64,000 nt of DNA, taken from contig CAXEFP010000012.1 in NCBI GenBank assembly GCA_963995525.1, positions 1,176,201 through 1,240,200 of the forward strand. Reading direction: 5' to 3'. Every line of letters starts with the position of its first letter. The stretch's first letter is position 1. This document shows positions 24,101-36,188 of this stretch, piece by piece. The stretch is from Escarpia spicata (lineage: Eukaryota > Annelida > Polychaeta > Sabellida > Siboglinidae). The notes under the pieces were generated by a model, which was given only the letters and a program-made list of their open reading frames with translations, was not told the origin of the DNA and searched no databases. The translations under genes were made by a program, and so were the position numbers.

Positions 24101-27100
24101 TTAATCTAGTTATGTGTGTAGCTTGATATCAATCTAGCCTTCGTGAAGATTTGTAACATGCAAAACATCTATTTGGGGTAAGACCACAGTAAGAATCCTT
24201 CCGCCGAAAAAAGTGCACTACAAATACCGTTTTGCTGTGATATGCATTAATTTGTTTCGAACATTTTGACATGGGACATGTTTGTCTCGTGAGTACTGAA
24301 TGTACTGCTGCTTTAGACAAGATAAAACATCAAATGGGGATGAGTTTTCACACCTATAACTTACGTAATATGTTCTTGTAACTTACGTGACGGGGATAAA
24401 ACGGTAACATGCATTCCCATTTGGGGTTAATCTAGTTATGTGTGTAGCTTGATATCAATCTAGCCTTCGTGAAGATTTGTAACATGCAAAACATCTATTT
24501 GGGGTAAGACCACATTAAATATCCTTCCGCCGAAAAAAGTGCATTACAAATACCGTTTTGCTGTGATATGCATTAATTTTTTTCGAACACTTTGATATGG
24601 GACATGTTTGTCTCGTGAGTACTGAAGGTACTGCTGCTTTAGACAAGAAAAAACTTCAAATGGGGATGAGTTTTCACACCTATAACTTACGTAATATGTT
24701 CTTGTAACTTACGTGACGGGGATAAAACGGTAACATGCATTCCCATTTGGGGTTAATCTAGTTATGTGTGTAGCTTGATATCAATCTAGCCTTCGTGAAG
24801 ATTTGTAACATGCATAACATCTATTTGGGGTAAGAACACATTAAAGATCCTTCCGCCGAAAAAAGTGCACTACAAATACCGTTTTGCTGTGATATGCATT
24901 AATTTTTTTCGAACATTTTGACATGGGACATGTTTGTCTCGTGAGTACTGAATGTACTGCTGCTTTAGATAAGAAAAAACTTCAAATGGGGATTAGTTTT
25001 CACACCTATAACTTACGTAATATGTTCTTGTAACTTACGTGACGGAGATAGAACGGTAACATGCATTCCCATTTGTGATTAATCTAGTTATGTGTGTAGC
25101 TTGATATCAATCTAGCCTTCGTGAAGATTTGTAACATGCAAAACATATATTTGGGGTAAGACCACATTAAGGATCCTTCCGCCGAAAAAAGTGCACTACA
25201 AATACCGTTTTGCTCTGATATGCATTAATTTTTTTCGAACATTTTGACATGGGACATGTTTGTCTCGTGAGTACTGAATGTACTGCTGCTTTAGACAAGA
25301 TAAATCATCAAATGGGGATGAGTTTTCACACCTATAACTTACGTAATATGTTCTTGTAACTTACGTGACGGGGATAAAACGGTAACATGCATTCCCATTT
25401 GGGGTTAATCTAGTTATGTGTGTAGCTTGATATCAATCTAGCCTTCGTGAAGATTTGTAACATGCAAATCATCTATTTGGGATAAGACCACATTAAGGAT
25501 CCTTCCGCCGAAAAAAGTGCACTACAAATACCGTTTTGCTGTGATATGCATTAATTTTTTTCGAACACTTTGACATGGGACATGTTTGTCTCGTGAGTAC
25601 TGAATGTACTGCTGCTTTAGATAAGAAAAAACTTCAAATGGGGATTAGTTTTCACACCTATAACTTACGTAATATGTTCTTGTAACTTACGTGACGGAGA
25701 TAGAACGGTAACATGCATTCCCATTTGTGATTAATCTAGTTATGTGTGTAGCTTGATATCAATCTAGCCTTCGTGAAGATTTGTAACATGCAAAACATCT
25801 ATTTGGGGTAAGACCACAGTAAGAATCCTTCCGCCGAAAAAAGTGCACTACAAATACCGTTTTGCTGTGATATGCATTAATTTGTTTCGAACATTTTGAT
25901 ATGGGACATGTTTGTCTCGTGAGTACTGAATGTACTGCTGCTTTAGACAAGATAAAACATCAAATGGGGATGAGTTTTCACACCTATAACTTACGTAATA
26001 TGTTCTTGTAACTTACGTGACGGGGATAAAACGGTAACATGCATTCCCATTTGGGGTTAATCTAGTTATGTGTGTAGCTTGATATCAATCTAGCCTTCGT
26101 GAAGATTTGTAACATGCAAAACATCTATTTGGGGTAAGACCACATTAAATATCCTTCCGCCGAAAAAAGTGCATTACAAATACCGTTTTGCTGTGATATG
26201 CATTAATTTTTTTCGAACACTTTGATATGGGACATGTTTGTCTCGTGAGTACTGAAGGTACTGCTGCTTTAGACAAGAAAAAACTTCAAATGGGGATGAG
26301 TTTTCACACCTATAACTTACGTAATATGTTCTTGTAACTTACGTGACGGGGATAAAACGGTAACATGCATTCCCATTTGGGGTTAATCTAGTTATGTGTG
26401 TAGCTTGATATCAATCTAGCCTTCGTGAAGATTTGTAACATGCATAACATCTATTTGGGGTAAGAACACATTAAAGATCCTTCCGCCGAAAAAAGTGCAC
26501 TACAAATACCGTTTTGCTGTGATATGCATTAATTTTTTTCGAACATTTTGACATGGGACATGTTTGTCTCGTGAGTACTGAATGTACTGCTGCTTTAGAC
26601 AAGATAAAACATCAAATGGGGATGAGTTTTCACACCTATAACTTACGTAATATGTTCTTGTAACTTACGTGACGGGGATAAAACGGTAACATGCATTCCC
26701 ATTTGGGGTTAATCTAGTTATGTGTGTAGCTTGATATCAATCTAGCCTTCGTGAAGATTTGTAACATGCAAATCATCTATTTGGGATAAGACCACATCAA
26801 GGATCCTTCCGCCGAAAAAAGTGCACTACAAATACCGTTTTGCTGTGATATGCATTAATTTTTTTCGAACACTTTGACATGGGACATGTTTGTCTCGTGA
26901 GTACTGAATATACTGCTGCTTTAGATAAGAAAAAACTTCAAATGGGGATTAGTTTTCACACCTATAACTTACGTAATATGTTCTTGTAACTTACGTGACG
27001 GAGATAGAACGGTAACATGCATTCCCATTTGTGATTAATCTAGTTATGTGTGTAGCTTGATATCAATCTAGCCTTCGTGAAGATTTGTAACATGCAAAAC

Positions 27101-28361
27101 ATCTATTTGGGGTAAGACCACAGTAAGAATCCTTCCGCCGAAAAAAGTGCACTACAAATACCGTTTTGCTGTGATATGCATTAATTTGTTTCGAACATTT
27201 TGACATGGGACATGTTTGTCTCGTGAGTACTGAATGTACTGCTGCTTTAGACAAGATAAAACATCAAATGGGGATGAGTTTTCACACCTATAACTTACGT
27301 AATATGTTCTTGTAACTTACGTGACGGGGATAAAACGGTAACATGCATTCCCATTTGGGGTTAATCTAGTTATGTGTGTAGCTTGATATCAATCTAGCCT
27401 TCGTGAAGATTTGTAACATGCAAAACATCTATTTGGGGTAAGACCACATTAAATATCCTTCCGCCGAAAAAAGTGCATTACAAATACCGTTTTGCTGTGA
27501 TATGCATTAATTTTTTTCGAACACTTTGATATGGGACATTTTTGTCTCGTGAGTACTGAAGGTACTGCTGCTTTAGACAAGAAAAAACTTCAAATGGGGA
27601 TGAGTTTTCACACGTATAACTTACGTAATATGTTCTTGTAACTTACGTGACGGGGATAAAACGGTAACATGCATTCCCATTTGTGGTTAATCTAGTTATG
27701 TGTGTAGCTTGATATCAATCTAGCCTTCGTGAAGATTTGTAACATGCATAACATCTATTTGGGGTAAGAACACATTAAAGATCCTTCCGCCGAAAAAAGT
27801 GCACTACAAATACCGTTTTGCTGTGATATGCATTAATTTTTTTCGAACATTTTGACATGGGACATGTTTGTCTCGTGAGTACTGAATGTACTGCTGCTTT
27901 AGATAAGAAAAAACTTCAAATGGGGATTAGTTTTCACACCTATAACTTACGTAATATGTTCTTGTAACTTACGTGACGGAGATAGAACGGTAACATGCAT
28001 TCCCATTTGTGATTAATCTAGTTATGTGTGTAGCTTGATATCAATCTAGCCTTCGTGAAGATTTGTAACATGCATAACATCTATTTGGGGTAAGAACACA
28101 TTAAAGATCCTTCCGCCGAAAAAAGTGCACTACAAATACCGTTTTGCTGTGATATGCATTAATTTTTTTCGAACATTTTGACATGGGACATGTTTGTCTC
28201 GTGAGTACTGAATGTACTGCTGCTTTAGATAAGAAAAAACTTCAAATGGGGATTAGTTTTCACACCTATAACTTACGTAATATGTTCTTGTAACTTACGT
28301 GACGGAGATAGAACGGTAACATGCATTCCCATTTGTGATTAATCTAGTTATGTGTGTAGCT
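21190..28361. repeat. Mixed 4- and 5-unit higher-order repeat tract (m66-m87)
   Basis: The five-unit form is P (CAGTAAGAATCC), R (TTAAATATCC), Q (TAACATC, AAGAACAC), P with ATATATTTGG, and Q (AAATCATC). It stands complete at 22494-24123 and 24124-25753. Four-unit forms stand at 21190-22493, where the R and Q units are fused in m67, and at 25754-27057, where the Q and ATATATTTGG units are fused in m82. At 27058-28361 (m84-m87) the order is P, R and two consecutive TAACATC Q units. Private changes include GCTCTGATAT in m78, CACATCAAGG in m83, and GACATTTTTG with CACGTATAAC in m85. Confidence 0.82.
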
Positions 28362-29339
28362 TGATATCAATTTAGCCTTCGTGAAGATTTGTAACATGCA
28401 AAACATCTATTTGGGGTAAGACCACAGTAAGGATCCTTCCGCCGAAAAAAGTGCACTACAAATACCGTTTTGCTGTGATATGCATTAATTTTTTTCGAAC
28501 ATTTTGACATGGGACATGTTTGTCTCGTGAGTACTGAATGTACTGCTGCTTTAGACAAGATAAAACATCAAATGGGGATGAGTTTTCACACCTATAACTT
28601 ACGTAATATGTTCTTGTAACTTACGTGACGGGGATAAAACGGTAACATGCATTCCCATTTGGGGTTAATCTAGTTATGTGTGTAGCTTGATATCAATCTA
28701 GCCTTCGTGAAGATTTGTAACATGCAAAACATCTATTTGGGGTAAGACCACATTAAATATCCTTCCGCCGAAAAAAGTGCATTACAAATACCGTTTTGCT
28801 GTGATATGCATTAATTTTTTTCGAACACTTTGATATGGGACATGTTTGTCTCGTGAGTACTGAAGGTACTGCTGCTTTAGATAAGAAAAAACTTCAAATG
28901 GGGATTAGTTTTCACACCTATAACTTACGTAATATGTTCTTGTAACTTACGTGACGGAGATAGAACGGTAACATGCATTCCCATTTGTGATTAATCTAGT
29001 TATGTGTGTAGCTTGATATCAATCTAGCCTTCGTGAAGATTTGTAACATGCATAACATCTATTTGGGGTAAGAACACATTAAAGATCCTTCCGCCGAAAA
29101 AAGTGCACTACAAATACCGTTTTGCTGTGATATGAATTAATTTGTTTCGAACATTTTGACATGGGACATGTTTGTCTCGTGAGTACTGAATGTACTGCTG
29201 CTTTAGACAAGATAAAACATCAAATGGGGATGAGTTTTCACACCTATAACTTACGTAATATGTTCTTGTAACTTACGTGACGGGGATAAAACGGTAACAT
29301 GCATTCCCATTTGGGGTTAATCTAGTTATGTGTGTAGCT

Positions 29340-29666
29340 TGATATCAATCTAGCCTTTGTGAAGATTTGTAACATGCAAAACATCTATTTGGGGTAAGAC
29401 CACATTAAATATCCTTCCGCCGATAAAAGTGCATTACAAATACCGTTTTGCTGTGATATGCATTAATTGTTTTTCGAACACTTTGATATGGGACATGTTT
29501 GTCTCGTGAGTACTGAAGGTACTGCTGCTTTAGACAAGAAAAAACTTCAAATGGGGATTAGTTTTCACACCTATAACTTACGTAATATGTTCTTATAACT
29601 TACGTGACGGAGATAGAACGGTAACATGCATTCCCATTTGTGATTAATCTAGTTATGTGTGTAGCT
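29340..29666. repeat. 327-bp unit m91 with several private changes
   Basis: The T run is ATTGTTTTTCG, one base longer than usual. The unit also carries CCTTTGTG, CCGATAAAAG, and TTCTTATAAC, the only substitution I found in the 234-267 core. The left part is TTAAATATCC/GCATTA, the middle is R (GAAGGTAC, GACAAGAAAAAAC), and the end is Q (GATTAG, GGAGATAG, GTGATT). It is the most divergent single unit noticed. Confidence 0.85.
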
Positions 29667-30318
29667 TGATATCAATCTAGCCTTCGTGAAGATTTGTAAC
29701 ATGCATAACATCTATTTGGGGTAAGAACACATTAAAGATCCTTCCGCCGAAAAAAGTGCACTACAAATACCGTTTTGCTGTGATATGCATTAATTTTTTT
29801 CGAACACTTTGATATGGGACATGTTTGTCTCGTGAGTACTGAAGGTACTGCTGCTTTAGACAAGAAAAAACTTCAAATGGGGATGAGTTTTCATACCTAT
29901 AACTTACGTAATATGTTCTTGTAACTTACGTGACGGGGATAAAACGGTAACATGCATTCCCATTTGGGGTTAATCTAGTTATGTGTGTAGCTTGATATCA
30001 ATCTAGCCTTCGTGAAGATTTGTAACATGCAAAACATCTATTTGGGGTAAGACCACATTAAGGATCCTTCCGCCGAAAAAAGTGCACTACAAATACCGTT
30101 TTGCTGTGATATGCATTAATTGTTTTCGAACATTTTGACATGGGACATGTTTGTCTCGTGAGTACTGAAGGTACTGCTGCTTTAGACAAGAAAAAACTTC
30201 AAATGGGGATGAGTTTTCATACCTATAACTTACGTAATATGTTCTTGTAACTTACGTGACGGGGATAAAACGGTAACATGCATTCCCATTTGGGGTTAAT
30301 CTAGTTATGTGTGTAGCT

Positions 30319-30645
30319 TGATATCAATCTAGCCTTCGTGAAGATTTGTAACATGCAAAACATCTATTTGGGGTAAGACCACATTAAGGATCCTTCCGCC
30401 GAAAAAAGTGCACTACAAATACCGTTTTGCTGTGATATGCATTAATTTGTTTCGAACATTTTGACATGGGACATGTTTGTCTCGTGAGTACTGAATGTAC
30501 TGCTGCCTGTAGACAAGATAAAACATCAAATGGGGATGAGTTTTCACACCTATAACTTACGTAATATGTTCTTGTAACTTACGTGACGGGGATAAAACGG
30601 TAACATGCATTCCCATTTGGGGTTAATCTAGTTATGTGTGTAGCT
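30319..30645. repeat. 327-bp P unit with GCTGCCTGTAGAC insertion (first of eleven)
   Basis: GCTGCTTTAGAC is replaced by GCTGCCTGTAGAC, a net gain of one base near unit position 187. The same change recurs in the units starting at 33906, 37167, 42382, 46295, 51510, 55423, 57054, 58685, 60316 and 61947, always with TTTGTTTCG and a P right half. It is absent before 30319. It is a good lineage tag for the right half of the window. Confidence 0.92.
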
Positions 30646-32927
30646 TGATATCAATCTAGCCTTCGTGAAGATTTGTAACATGCAAATCATCTATTTGGGA
30701 TAAGACCACATTAAGGATCCTTCCGCCGAAAAAAGTGCACTACAAATACCGTTTTGCTGTGATATGCATAAATTTTTTTCGAACACTTTGACATGGGACA
30801 TGTTTGTCTCGTGAGTACTGAATGTACTGCTGGTTTAGAAAAGAAAAAACTTCAAATGGGGATTAGTTTTCACACCTATAACTTACGTAATATGTTCTTG
30901 TAACTTACGTGACGGAGATAGAACGGTAACATGCATTCCCATTTGTGATTAATCTAGTTATGTGTGTAGCTTGATATCAATCTAGCCTTCTTGAAGATTT
31001 GTAACATGCAAAACATCTATTTGGGGTAAGACCACATTAAGGATCCTTCCGCCGAAAAAAGTGCACTACAAATACCGTTTTGCTGTGATATGCATTAATT
31101 TTTTTCGAAAATTTTGACATGGGACATGTTTGTCTCGTGAGCACTGAATGTACTGCTGCTTTAGACAAGATAAAACATCAAATGGGGATGAGTTTTCACA
31201 CCTATAACTTACGTAATATGTTCTTGTAACTTACGTGACGGGGATAAAACGGTAACATGCATTCCCATTTGGGGTTAATCTAGTTATGTGAGTAGCTTGA
31301 TATCAATCTAGCCTTCGTGAAGATTTGTAACATGCAAAACATATATTTGGGGTAAGCCCACATTAAGGATCCTTCCGCCGAAAAAAGTGCACTACAAATA
31401 CCGTTTTGCTGTGATATGCATTAATTTTTTTCGAACATTTTGACATGGGACATGTTTGTCTCGTGAGTACTGAATGTACTGCTGCTTTAGACAAGATAAA
31501 ACATCAAATGGGGATGAGTTTTCACACCTATAACTTACGTAATATGTTCTTGTAACTTACGTGACGGGGATAAAACGGTAACATGCATTCCCATTTGGGG
31601 TTAATCTAGTTATGTGTGTAGCTTGATATCAATCTAGCCTTCGTGAAGATTTGTAACATGCAAAACATCTATTTGGGGTAAGACCACAGTAAGGATCCTT
31701 CCGCCGAAAAAAGTGCACTACAAATACCGTTTTGCTGTGATATGCATTAATTTTTTTCGAACATTTTGACATGGGACATGTTTGTCTCGTGAGTACTGAA
31801 TGTACTGCTGCTTTAGACAAGATAAAACATCAAATGGGGATGAGTTTTCACACCTATAACTTACGTAATATGTTCTTGTAACTTACGTGACGGAGATAGA
31901 ACGGTAACATGCATTCCCATTTGTGATTAATCTAGTTATGTGTGTAGCTTGATATCAATCTAGCCTTCGTGAAGATTTGTAACATGCAAAACATCTATTT
32001 GGGGTAAGACCACATTAAAGATCCTTCCGCCGAAAAAAGTGCACTACAAATACCGTTTTGCTGTGATATGCATTAATTTGTTTCGAACACTTTGATATGG
32101 GACATGTTTGTCTCGTGAGTACTGAAGGTACTGCTGCTTTAGACAAGAAAAAACTTCAAATGGGGATGAGTTTTCACACATATAACTTACGTAATATGTT
32201 CTTGTAACTTACGTGACGGGGATAAAACGGTAACATGCATTCCCATTTGGGGTTAATCTAGTTATGTGTGTAGCTTGATATCAATCTAGCCTTCGTGAAG
32301 ATTTGTAACATGCAAATTATCTATTTGGGATAAGACCACATTAAGGATCCTTCCGCCGAAAAAAGTGCACTACAAATACCGTTTTGCTGTGATATGCATT
32401 AATTTTTTTCGAACACTTTGACATGGGACATGTTTGTCTCGTGAGTACTGAATGTACTGCTGCTTTAGATAAGAAAAAACTTCAAATGGGGATTAGTTTT
32501 CACACCTATAACTTACGTAATATGTTCTTGTAACTTACGTGACGGAGATAGAACGGTAACATGCATTCCCATTTGTGATTAATCTAGTTATGTGTGTAGC
32601 TTGATATCAATCTAGCCTTCGTGAAGATTTGTAACATGCATAACATCTATTTGGGGTAAGACCACATTAAAGATCCTTCCGCCGAAAAAAGTGCACTACA
32701 AATACCGTTTTGCTGTGATATGCATTAATTTTTTTCGAACACTTTGATATGGGACATGTTTGTCTCGTGAGTACTGAAGGTACTGCTGCTTTAGACAAGA
32801 AAAAACTTCAAATGGGGATGAGTTTTCATACCTATAACTTACGTAATATGTTCTTGTAACTTACGTGACGGGGATAAAACGGTAACATGCATTCCCATTT
32901 GGGGTTAATCTAGTTATGTGTGTAGCT

Positions 32928-35900
32928 TAATATCAATCTAGCCTTCGTGAAGATTTGTAACATGCAAAACATCTATTTGGGGTAAGACTACATTAAAGAT
33001 CCTTCCGCCGAAAAAAGTGCACTACAAATACCGTTTTGCTGCGATATGCATTAATTTTTTTCGAACACTTTGATATGGGACATGTTTGTCTCGTGAGTAC
33101 TGAAGGTACTGCTGCTTTAGACAAGAAAAAACTTCAAATGGGGATGAGTTTTCATACCTATAACTTACGTAATATGTTCTTGTAACTTACGTGACGGGGA
33201 TAAAACGGTAACATGCACTCCCATTTGGGGTTAATCTAGTTATGTGTGTAGCTTGATATCAATCTAGCCTTCGTGAAGATTTGTAACATGCAAAACATCT
33301 ATTTGGGGTAAGACCACATTAAGGATCCTTCCGCCGAAAAAAGTGCACTACAAATACCGTTTTGCTGTGATATGCATTAATTTTTTTCGAACATTTTGAC
33401 ATGGGACATGTTTGTCTCGTGAGTACTGAATATACTGCTGCTTTAGATAAGAAAAAACTTCAAATGGGGATTAGTTTTCACACCTATAACTTACGTAATA
33501 TGTTCTTGTAACTTACGTGACGGAGATAGAACGGTAACATGCATTCCCATTTGTGATTAATCTAGTTATGTGTGTAGCTTGATATCAATCTAGCCTTCGT
33601 GAAGATTTGTAACATGCATAACATCTATTTGGGGTAAGACCACATTAAAGATCCTTCCGCCGAAAAAAGTGCACTACAAATACCGTTTTGCTGTGATATG
33701 CATTAATTGTTTTCGAACACTTTGATATGGGACATGTTTGTCTCGTGAGTACTGAAGGTACTGCTGCTTTAGACAAGAAAAAACTTCAAATGGGGATGAG
33801 TTTTCATACCTATAACTTACGTAATATGTTCTTGTAACTTACGTGACGGGGATAAAACGGTAACATGCATTCCCATTTGGGGTTAATCTAGTTATGTGTG
33901 TAGCTTGATATCAATCTAGCCTTCGTGAAGATTTGTAACATGCAAAACATCTATTTGGGGTAAGACCACATTAAGGATCCTTCCGCCGAAAAAAGTGCAC
34001 TACAAATACCGTTTTGCTGTGATATGCATTAATTTGTTTCGAACATTTTGACATGGGACATGTTTGTCTCGTGAGTACTGAATGTACTGCTGCCTGTAGA
34101 CAAGATAAAACATCAAATGGGGATGAGTTTTCACACCTATAACTTACGTAATATGTTCTTGTAACTTACGTGACGGGGATAAAACGGTAACATGCATTCC
34201 CATTTGGGGTTAATCTAGTTATGTGTGTAGCTTGATATCAATCTAGCCTTCGTGAAGATTTGTAACATGCAAATCATCTATTTGGGATAAGACCACATTA
34301 AGGATCCTTCCGCCGAAAAAAGTGCACTACAAATACCGTTTTGCTGTGATATGCATTAATTTTTTTCGAACACTTTGACATGGGACATGTTTGTCTCGTG
34401 AGTACTGAATGTACTGCTGGTTTAGAAAAGAAAAAACTTCAAATGGGGATTAGTTTTCACACCTATAACTTACGTAATATGTTCTTGTAACTTACGTGAC
34501 GGAGATAGAACGGTAACATGCATTCCCATTTGTGATTAATCTAGTTATGTGTGTAGCTTGATATCAATCTAGCCTTCGTGAAGATTTGTAACATGCAAAA
34601 CATCTATTTGGGGTAAGACCACATTAAAGATCCTTCCGCCGAAAAAAGTGCACTACAAATACCGTTTTGCTGTGATATGCATTAATTTTTTTCGAACACT
34701 TTGATATGGGACATGTTTGTCTCGTGAGTACTGAAGGTACTGCTGCTTTAGACAAGAAAAAACTTCAAATGGGGATGAGTTTTCATACCTATAACTTACG
34801 TAATATGTTCTTGTAACTTACGTGACGGGGATAAAACGGTAACATGCATTCCCATTTGGGGTTAATCTAGTTATGTGTGTAGCTTGATATCAATCTAGCC
34901 TTCGTGAAGATTTGTAACATGCAAAACATCTATTTGGGGTAAGACCACATTAAGGATCCTTCCGCCGAAAAAAGTGCACTACAAATACCGTTTTGCTGTG
35001 ATATGCATTAATTTTTTTCGAACATTTTGACATGGGACATGTTTGTCTCGTGAGTACTGAATGTACTGCTGCTTTAGACAAGATAAAACATCAAATGGGG
35101 ATGAGTTTTCACACCTATAACTTACGTAATATGTTCTTGTAACTTACGTGACGGGGATAAAACGGTAACATGCATTCCCATTTGGGGTTAATCTAGTTAT
35201 GTGTGTAGCTTGATATCAATCTAGCCTTCGTGAAGATTTGTAACATGCAAAACATCTATTTGGAGTAAGACCACATTAAGGATCCTTCCGCCGAAAAAAG
35301 TGCACTACAAATACCGTTTTGCTGTGATATGCATTAATTTTTTTCGAAAATTTTGACATGGGACATGTTTGTCTCGTGAGTACTGAATGTACTGCTGCTT
35401 TAGACAAGATAAAACATCAAATGGGGATGAGTTTTCACACCTATAACTTACGTAATATGTTCTTGTAACTTACGTGACGGGGATAAAACGGTAACATGCA
35501 TTCCCATTTGGGGTTAATCTAGTTATGTGTGTAGCTTGATATCAATCTAGCCTTCGTGAAGATTTGTAACATGCAAAACATATATTTGGGGTAAGCCCAC
35601 ATTAAGGATCCTTCCGCCGAAAAAAGTGCACTACAAATACCGTTTTGCTGTGATATGCATTAATTTTTTTCGAACACTTTGATATGGGACATGTTTGTCT
35701 CGTGAGTACTGAAGGTACTGCTGCTTTAGACAAGAAAAAACTTCAAATGGGGATGAGTTTTCACACCTATAACTTACGTAATATGTTCTTGTAACTTACG
35801 TGACGGGGATAAAACGGTAACATGCATTCCCATTTGGGGTTAATCTAGTTATGTGTGTAGCTTGATATCAATCTAGCCTTCGTGAAGATTTGTAACATGC

Positions 35901-36188
35901 AAATCACCTATTTGGGATAAGACCACATTAAGGATCCTTCCGCCGAAAAAAGTGCACTACAAATACCGTTTTGCTGTGATATGCATTAATTTTTTTCGAA
36001 CACTTTGACATGGGACATGTTTGTCTCGTGAGTACTGAATGTACTGCTGCTTTAGATAAGAAAAAACTTCAAATGGGGATTAGTTTTCACACCTATAACT
36101 TACGTAATATGTTCTTGTAACTTACGTGACGGAGATAGAACGGTAACATGCATTCCCATTTGTGATTAATCTAGTTATGTGTGTAGCT
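32928..36188. repeat. 10-unit higher-order repeat, copy 1 (m102-m111, 3,261 bp)
   Basis: Markers in order: m102 TGCGATATG and CATGCACTCC; m103 GAATATAC with a Q end; m104 TAACATC R; m105 GCCTGTAG (327 bp); m106 GGTTTAGAAAAG Q; m107 R with TTAAAGATCC and CATACC; m108 P; m109 TTGGAGTAAG with CGAAAATTTT; m110 ATATATTTGG with AAGCCCAC, R; m111 AAATCACC Q. The same order follows in m112-m121. m102 starts TAATATC and has AAGACTAC, unlike its partner m112, so the copies differ most at this edge. Confidence 0.83.

Larger units (their letters stand above)
28362..32927. repeat. Irregular satellite segment m88-m101
   Basis: No complete higher-order period is visible here. m88 begins TGATATCAATTTAG with CAGTAAGGATCC, like m61. 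m89 is R to Q. m90 is TAACATC on the left and P on the right, with TATGAATTAA. m91 is 327 bp with TTGTTTTTCG, CCGATAAAAG and TTCTTATAAC. m92 and m93 are R with CATACC. m94 and m95 carry the GCCTGTAG and GGTTTAGAAAAG markers of the following blocks. m96 has CGAAAATTTT, m97 AAGCCCAC, m98 is P with a Q end, and m99-m101 are R, Q (AAATTATC) and R. It looks like a transition zone with older, less homogenised units. Confidence 0.75.
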
